Shown here: in pieces, positions 59,075 to 64,000 of the stretch
Numbering within the stretch: position 1 is the first letter of the stretch
Layout of the letters: every line of letters starts with the position of its first letter
Assembly (NCBI GenBank): GCA_046726375.1
Contig: JBKPAJ010000022.1
Span: forward strand, 104,162 to 168,161
Direction: 5' to 3'
DNA length: 64,000 nucleotides
From: DASPWV01 sp046726375
Lineage (GTDB): Bacteria; Acidobacteriota; Vicinamibacteria; Vicinamibacterales; UBA2999
Position numbers and translations under genes: made by a program
The notes under the pieces: model-generated
What the model was told of the DNA's origin: nothing
The model's input: the letters and a program-made list of their open reading frames with translations, nothing else
Databases searched by the model: none

Positions 59075-61548
59075 CGGACAGATGCCTCCGTCGTTTCGCC
59101 CTTTTCCGCCCGGCTCATCTGGAACGCGTTGCTCTTCACAACGCCCAGAATGAACGCGGACGTCTTGTTTTCGTTCTTCGCCGCCTCGCGAATGATCTGG
59201 CGAACGGCGGGCATGTCATAGAACTCCACGCGCCGGCCAAGCGCGTAGGTCATCAGATTCTCGGTAAAACTCAGCACAAACGCATCCGTGTGCTTCAGGA
59301 TCGCGTTCCGCAACGCGATCGGGCCGTCCATCCTCGTCCCGTCGTAGAGGTCGCCCGTCGGGTCGATCGGATTGCCGTTGTCGCGAATGCGCCACGCGCC
59401 GGTGACATCGAAGTTCTCGAGCGCCAGGCCGAGGGGATCGATCACGCGGTGGCACGAGTTGCACGCCGGATTCTTGCGGTGCTGCTCCATGCGCTCGCGC
59501 ACCGTGAGCAATCTGGCGCCATCGGTCGCGTTCGATTCATCGAACGCCGGGACATTGGGCGGCGGTGGAGGCGGGGGCGATCCGAGCAACACCTCCATGA
59601 TCCACTTGCCGCGCAGCACGGGCGAGGTGCGATCGGCAACCGAGGTGAGCATCAATACGCTGCCATGGCCGAGAATGCCGCGGCGGTTCGGATCGGTGAG
59701 CGGCACGCGCTGGAAGTCGCTGCCCGACACGTCCGGAAGCCGGTAATGCTCGGCAAGCCGCTCGTTGACAAACGTGAAGTCGGCCGTCAGCAGTTCCTGG
59801 ATCGGTCGATTCTCGTGGATCAGCGCGTTGAAAAGGAGCTCGGTTTCGCGCCGCATCGACTCCGCGAGGATGTGGTCGTAGGCCGGATACGCCAGCGCGT
59901 CCGGCTTGATCTGATCGATATCCTGCAAACGGAGCCACTGCGAAGCAAATCGCGTGGCAAGCGCTTCCGAGCGCGGATCGGCGAGCATGCGCCGCACCTG
60001 CTTCTCGAGCACGACCGGATTGCGCAGAGTCCCCTGCGACGCCACCGCCAGGAGGTCCTTGTCAGGAACACTGGCCCAGAGGAAGTAGGAGACGCGGGAC
60101 GCGAGATCGTAGTCCGAGATCCGGTAGCTCTGTCCCGGCCTCGTGGTGGCAGGCGCTTCTTCCAGCCGGAAAATGAACTGCGGGCTCGCGAGAATCGCCT
60201 GCAGCGCCATCCGGATACCCGCCTCGAAATTCCCGCCTTCCTTGCGGCCCTGATCGTAGAACTTCATCAAGCCAGCAACGTCGGTGGCCTCCACCGGCCG
60301 GCGATATGCCTGCTCCGCAATGCGCGTCACGATCTTTGTCGCGCAGGGCGCTTCGTCCGCCGCCGAGAGCGGACGGCACGCGAAGATGCGCCGCCGGCTC
60401 GGCGTGTCGGAGATTCCCGTGACTTTCAGCGGACCGGTGATCGCGAAGTCGCGCACGTGTGGCAGCGTGGTCACGCCAAACGAGCTCCCGATTTGACTGT
60501 CGGCGAGCGTGTACTCGATCGGCGCGATGATATCGTCAACCGGCGCAACGGCGTGCTCGAGGAAGGCCGCGGCCACCCGCTGCGGCCCCGCCTTCACGAA
60601 AATCGCCGGTGTCTTGATGTTCATGCCGTTGGGATCGGACTCCGACATCCGCGGATTGATATCGAGCAGCGCGACGCGCTCGCCGTTGATCGAAAACTCG
60701 ATCTGCTCGCCGCGCACGATGCTGCCGTAGAGCTGCCCGGTCGGAATCGAGTGCAGCATCACGCGCAACACGTACTCGCCATCCGCCGGGAACACGTGAT
60801 TGACGACGATGCCGCCGCGCGTGCCGATGGGCGCGCCTTCGACATGGTGAAGTTGCGACATCGTGCGCGGAACCTTGTAAGTGGCTTCAGCGGCGGTCGC
60901 GGCGCGATCACCAACCGCCAGCGTGCTGATCTTGCTCGCGGCGCGCAGGTAGCCTTCCAGCAACGTCGGCGAAAAGTTCTGTGAGTCGGCAACGTTGTCA
61001 AAGCCGTGACTGATGGTGTCGGCGGGCAGGAACGTGGAAACGTCCACGTCGAGATCGAGAAGATCGCGAATCGAGCGCGCGTATTCGGCGCGGTTCAGCC
61101 GCTGGAACGGCCGCCATCCTGGATTGGGATCCACCGCGGCCGCGCGATCGATGCGCGTTTCGAGGGCGACCGCCAGGTCGAGCAGCGCGCCACCTTCAGG
61201 GCGCTTGGCGCCGGACGGCGGCATCATCCCGGCGCGCAGCTTTCGGATCATCTTCTCGGCGACCGCCGCGTTGTCTGCCGCAAGGGCGACATCGAACGAC
61301 GCCAGTGAGAGGCCGCCGGCTTTGCCGCGATCGCTATGGCACGTAATGCAGTACTGTTTGACGAGCGCCGTCTGGGCCTCTGCCGGCATCGCGTCCGAAG
61401 CCGCAGGCGCGGTGGGCGGATGAGACTTCACCATCGGCGGGATCGCGGGCTTTCTCGTCGACGGCGCGGCCGTAGGCCCGGGTGTCTGAGCCGCGACACC
61501 GATACAGAGCAACAGCCCGCCCGCAATCCCTAACAGCACTCTCGACAT
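59071..61548 (-). CDS. DUF1592 multi-domain protein with cytochrome c-like N-terminus, copy B
   Basis: 825 residues from the ATG at 61548, which places the signal peptide (MSRVLLGIAGGLLLCIGVAA) at the start; the open frame extends 84 bases upstream without reason. It has the same domain order as copy A (CITCH at 67-71, then DUF1587, DUF1595, DUF1592, DUF1588 with GSPPPPPPPNVPAFD, DUF1585, ending KSNAFQMSR). The second heme motif CNSCHRVIDPLGLALENFD is also conserved. First gene of the 50242-61548 run. Confidence 0.9.
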   Translation of the reverse strand: MSRVLLGIAGGLLLCIGVAAQTPGPTAAPSTRKPAIPPMVKSHPPTAPAASDAMPAEAQTALVKQYCITCHSDRGKAGGLSLASFDVALAADNAAVAEKMIRKLRAGMMPPSGAKRPEGGALLDLAVALETRIDRAAAVDPNPGWRPFQRLNRAEYARSIRDLLDLDVDVSTFLPADTISHGFDNVADSQNFSPTLLEGYLRAASKISTLAVGDRAATAAEATYKVPRTMSQLHHVEGAPIGTRGGIVVNHVFPADGEYVLRVMLHSIPTGQLYGSIVRGEQIEFSINGERVALLDINPRMSESDPNGMNIKTPAIFVKAGPQRVAAAFLEHAVAPVDDIIAPIEYTLADSQIGSSFGVTTLPHVRDFAITGPLKVTGISDTPSRRRIFACRPLSAADEAPCATKIVTRIAEQAYRRPVEATDVAGLMKFYDQGRKEGGNFEAGIRMALQAILASPQFIFRLEEAPATTRPGQSYRISDYDLASRVSYFLWASVPDKDLLAVASQGTLRNPVVLEKQVRRMLADPRSEALATRFASQWLRLQDIDQIKPDALAYPAYDHILAESMRRETELLFNALIHENRPIQELLTADFTFVNERLAEHYRLPDVSGSDFQRVPLTDPNRRGILGHGSVLMLTSVADRTSPVLRGKWIMEVLLGSPPPPPPPNVPAFDESNATDGARLLTVRERMEQHRKNPACNSCHRVIDPLGLALENFDVTGAWRIRDNGNPIDPTGDLYDGTRMDGPIALRNAILKHTDAFVLSFTENLMTYALGRRVEFYDMPAVRQIIREAAKNENKTSAFILGVVKSNAFQMSRAEKGETTEASVR

Positions 61549-61689
61549 ACGTCCCCTGAATCGCGCGCAGTATAAAGCCGAAATCCTACAGAACCTCCCT
61601 ATTTTCAGGCATTTAGTTGCGTGGGTTGTCACATGTTGTCATAGGGGACCGGCCTCTTCGCCGCGGTTGGGATTCCTTCGCGTAGGGCC

Positions 61690-61880
61690 GGGCTTCGCAC
61701 GGTGGGGACCCCGCGGGTGGGACCTTCGCCTTCGGCTCGCGGTGAATCGCGGACCTACAGGTCCACGCCGGCACGTTCAAAAAACCGAACGCCGACCTAA
61801 AGGTGCGCGCTCCACAAACTTAAAGTACGTGAGCGGACTTCTTTAGGTCCGCGCCCCACGCGGGTGCAGGCGGTTCCCAC
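61690..61880. repeat. Cluster of dispersed palindromic elements, family G and relatives
   Basis: The region 61549-61901 holds no gene. It contains CGCGGACCTACAGGTCCACG near 61754, GCCGACCTAAAGGTGCGCGC near 61792, GCGGACTTCTTTAGGTCCGC near 61833, and an inverted CGGGTGGGACC...GGTTCCCACCCG pair (about 61714 and 61869). It separates the DUF1592 start from the ABC exporter stop. Confidence 0.75.
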
Positions 61881-61901
61881 CCGCGCCGAAGGCGAGGGAT
61901 C

Positions 61902-63089
61902 CTAGCGGCTGAAAATGATCCGCTCGCGCGTGAAAAGGGACGTCGTCATCCGCACCAGGACCAGCGCCACCAACACTGTCGCCAGGGCGCCCACGACAAA
62001 AGGCAACGGATTCAGGGCACGTCCGCCCAGGACCGCCGTCATCAGCACCTGTTGCCCGATGATCGGCACCGGCTGGAGCCATGCCTTATCGCCCAGCGGG
62101 TAGATCGTGCCCAGGAACCCGGGCAGCGTGGGCAGCATGATGAGCATGCCCATATAGCTCTGCGCTTCCTTGAACGAGCGCGCAAACGTTGACGCGTACG
62201 CCTGGATGGCCGGTGCGAGAAAACAGACGGGCAGGACCGCCGCGAGCAACCCGCCAACCTGCGCGCCGTCGAGGCGGAAGCGAATCCCGAGCTCCTGCAG
62301 CGGGATGTAATTCAACATCAGCAGCGACAGCGCCAGCGTCAAACACACGCTCAGCATCGATCCGACCGCCGCCGCCAGCCACTTGCCGGTCACGAAGACC
62401 GAACGCGGCGCGGGATTGACGAGCAGCGGCTCGAGCGATCCGCGTTCACGCTCGCCCGCCGTCGAGTCCATCGCGATCTGCATGCCGCCCATGAAAGCGG
62501 CGAGGACGACGAACAACGGAATGAAATTGAGAATCTGCGCCGCGCGCTGCTGCGCGCTCGACACCTCGACGTCCTGCAACTGGAGCGGCGACGAGATCGA
62601 CGGCGTGATGCCGCGCGCTACCAGCCGCAGGCTACCGACTTCAGTGTTGTACCGCTGCAGCAACGCCCGCACGCGCTGCACCTTCGGGCGGGTCGTTGTC
62701 CGTGAGCTGTCTGAAACGATCTTGACCTGCGCGGGCGACGACGATCGAAACTTCTTCGCGAAGTCCGGGGCAATGACGACGATGACTTCCTGCTCGCCCC
62801 TGCGAACCGCGTCTTCGAAATCCGCCGGACCCGCGACAATCGCAACGCCGGCCTGCTGACGCATCCAATCGATCAACACAGGCGCGTGCTCGACGCCAAC
62901 GACAGGAATCGTGATGTCTTCGAGCTCGCGCTGGCGGTCGGCGAGCCGGTTCATCATGAAGCCGAGCAGCGCCGGCGTGAAGACCGCCGAAAACACCAGC
63001 GTGACCAACGCGCGGCGGTCGCGGGAACCATCCTTCAACTCCTTGCGAAACACGACGAGCGTTTGCCCGATCCAGCGTTGCAATCTCAT
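61902..63089 (-). CDS. ABC-2 type exporter permease (NatB-like)
   Basis: 395 residues. An N-terminal membrane segment (ALVTLVFSAVFTPALLGFMM), a large outward loop (about 45-190), and a C-terminal block of five to six segments (ILNFIPLFVVLAAFMGGMQI and onward) follow the NatB/ABC-2 pattern. NatB proteins with NatA export sodium ions in Bacillus; related systems export other compounds. The ATG region overlaps the ATPase gene stop by 4 bases, so they are coupled. Confidence 0.85.
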   Translation of the reverse strand: MRLQRWIGQTLVVFRKELKDGSRDRRALVTLVFSAVFTPALLGFMMNRLADRQRELEDITIPVVGVEHAPVLIDWMRQQAGVAIVAGPADFEDAVRRGEQEVIVVIAPDFAKKFRSSSPAQVKIVSDSSRTTTRPKVQRVRALLQRYNTEVGSLRLVARGITPSISSPLQLQDVEVSSAQQRAAQILNFIPLFVVLAAFMGGMQIAMDSTAGERERGSLEPLLVNPAPRSVFVTGKWLAAAVGSMLSVCLTLALSLLMLNYIPLQELGIRFRLDGAQVGGLLAAVLPVCFLAPAIQAYASTFARSFKEAQSYMGMLIMLPTLPGFLGTIYPLGDKAWLQPVPIIGQQVLMTAVLGGRALNPLPFVVGALATVLVALVLVRMTTSLFTRERIIFSR

Positions 63090-63841
63090 GACGACGCTCC
63101 CGCGAATGGTACGTCGCTCTCGCGCTCGAGTGCGGCGAGCGCAACAAAGGCATCCTCGAGGCTCTGATGCCCGGTTTGCGAGCGCAGCTCGTCGGGTGTT
63201 CCCATCGCCGCGACGCCGCCTTTGGCGATCACGATGATCGAGTCACAGAGGGCGGAGACTTCCTGCATCACATGGCTCGAAAACAACACACACCGGCCCT
63301 GTTCGCGAAGTCGGCGGATGATGTCCCGGACGGCTCGCGTGCTCATCACGTCGAGCCCGTTGGTTGGCTCATCGAGCAGAACATTGCCGGGATCGTGCAC
63401 GAGGGCGCGCGCGAGCGCGACTTTCGTGCGCTCGCCGTGCGAGAATCCGCCGGTCCGCTGGTCCGCAATGCTCTTCATGTCGAGGGTGTCGAGGAGCAAA
63501 CGCGCGCGGTCATCGAGCTCACGGCCCGACAGGCCTTGCAGCTCGCCGTAGTAGTAGATGTGCTCGCGCGCGGTCAGGCGGGGATACAAACCCGACACAT
63601 CCGGCAGCACACCCAGCCGCGCCTGCGCCGCCTGCGGATCCTTTAGGGCATCGACCTCGTCCACGAGGATGCGCCCCTGGTCCGGGCGCATGAGCGCGTA
63701 AATCATCCGCAGTGTCGTGGTCTTGCCGGCGCCGTTCGGCCCCAGTAAACCAGTCACCGCGCCGTCACGCGCGCTAAAGCTCACGCCACTGACGGCGCGA
63801 ACATCGCCGAACCGTTTGTGGAGGTCCTCGACGGTGATCAT
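63086..63841 (-). CDS. ABC exporter ATP-binding subunit (NatA-like)
   Basis: 251 residues from the ATG at 63841 (MITVEDLHKRFGDVRAVSGV). Walker A GPNGAGKT, the Q-loop, Walker B LLDEPTNGLD and the H-loop SSHVMQEVSALC are intact. The signature reads FSHGERTKVALA instead of LSGGQ, a form known in NatA-type ATPases. Partner of the permease at 61902-63089; ATGA overlap with the hydrolase gene upstream. Confidence 0.93.
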   Translation of the reverse strand: MITVEDLHKRFGDVRAVSGVSFSARDGAVTGLLGPNGAGKTTTLRMIYALMRPDQGRILVDEVDALKDPQAAQARLGVLPDVSGLYPRLTAREHIYYYGELQGLSGRELDDRARLLLDTLDMKSIADQRTGGFSHGERTKVALARALVHDPGNVLLDEPTNGLDVMSTRAVRDIIRRLREQGRCVLFSSHVMQEVSALCDSIIVIAKGGVAAMGTPDELRSQTGHQSLEDAFVALAALERESDVPFAGASS

Positions 63842-64000
63842 GGGGTCGAAGCACCGCTTACGCGCGTTGGATCCGGGCCGGCAGGCGTGAGGAAAAATGG
63901 CGGACGTTTCAACGCTCGCAGACAACTTTCGTCGAGGCCGTCGGCCGACCCGCGATCGTAGAACTCGCGAATCAGGCGCATGCCGCACGCCGTCGTGACT
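63838..64000 (-). CDS. Alpha/beta hydrolase (TAP-like), C-terminal fragment cut by window edge
   Basis: The last 53 codons of a minus-strand gene, read directly: VTTACGMRLIREFYDRGSAD, then GLDESCLRALKRPPFFLTPA and a short tail. This pattern (CG-x-RLI, GS-x-x-GLD-x-SC, RPPFF) is typical of the end of tripeptidyl-peptidase-like alpha/beta hydrolases, where the two Cys can form a disulfide. The catalytic residues are outside the window. Its stop overlaps the natA-like ATG (ATGA), so all three genes form one operon. Confidence 0.7.
   Translation of the reverse strand, partial: VTTACGMRLIREFYDRGSADGLDESCLRALKRPPFFLTPAGPDPTRVSGASTP

Noticed and set aside
59290..60984. A 564-codon plus-strand open frame
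   Set aside because: Antisense to DUF1592 copy B, with no recognisable domain and Arg/His-rich composition typical of shadow frames.

Overview
The window looks like a chromosomal segment of a high-GC member of the Acidobacteriota, probably a Vicinamibacteria-like (subdivision 6) lineage. The lineage call is inference. It rests on an 809-residue permease of the ADOP type (Acidobacterial duplicated orphan permease), two DUF1592/DUF1552 gene pairs with Tat signals, a DUF5916 outer-membrane protein, and intergenic DNA full of short-period repeats. No tRNA, rRNA, CRISPR array, transposase or phage gene was seen.

Layout. 1-4147 (minus): type IV pilus motor genes pilB, pilT and the start of pilC, preceded by an outer-membrane barrel-like protein. 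4276-8841 (plus): a YIP1 membrane protein, an HlyD/MacA-type adaptor and two MacB-type permeases with no ATPase gene beside them. 8973-11069 (plus): an EF-G-like GTPase. 11365-12189 (minus): a secreted protein with a kinase-like active-site signature. 12399-32848 (minus): one uninterrupted str-S10-spc-alpha ribosomal cluster of 34 genes from rpsL to rplQ, including fusA, secY, adk, map, infA and rpoA, but with no tuf between fusA and rpsJ. 33287-35930: a small diheme cytochrome c, then a Rieske protein and a cytochrome b fused to a diheme cytochrome c tail. 36129-39762 (plus): a TPR protein and a histidine kinase/response regulator pair. 39774-50270: a TauE/SafE permease, the ADOP permease, two secreted proteins, a secreted two-domain VOC protein, a DUF5916 protein and a stand-alone LigD polymerase domain. 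50242-61548 (minus): a CxxCH protein and two paralogous DUF1592-DUF1552 pairs separated by a secreted ankyrin-repeat protein. 61902-64000 (minus): an ABC-2 exporter (natA/natB-like) and the tail of an alpha/beta hydrolase.

The most unusual signal is intergenic. Within the ribosomal cluster each gene-to-gene junction is either tight (overlap to 13 bp) or a gap of about 43-184 bp, and in every such gap I see a short-period (7-9 nt) inverted array or a very short-loop palindrome. There are about a dozen sequence families (labelled A-M here). The element nearly always begins at, or a few bases after, the stop codon of the upstream gene, and in the inverted arrays the same arm always comes first relative to the coding strand. 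The same families follow non-ribosomal genes elsewhere in the window, and in places they supply the stop codon itself. I know of no description of such a system and report it as the main candidate for something new.
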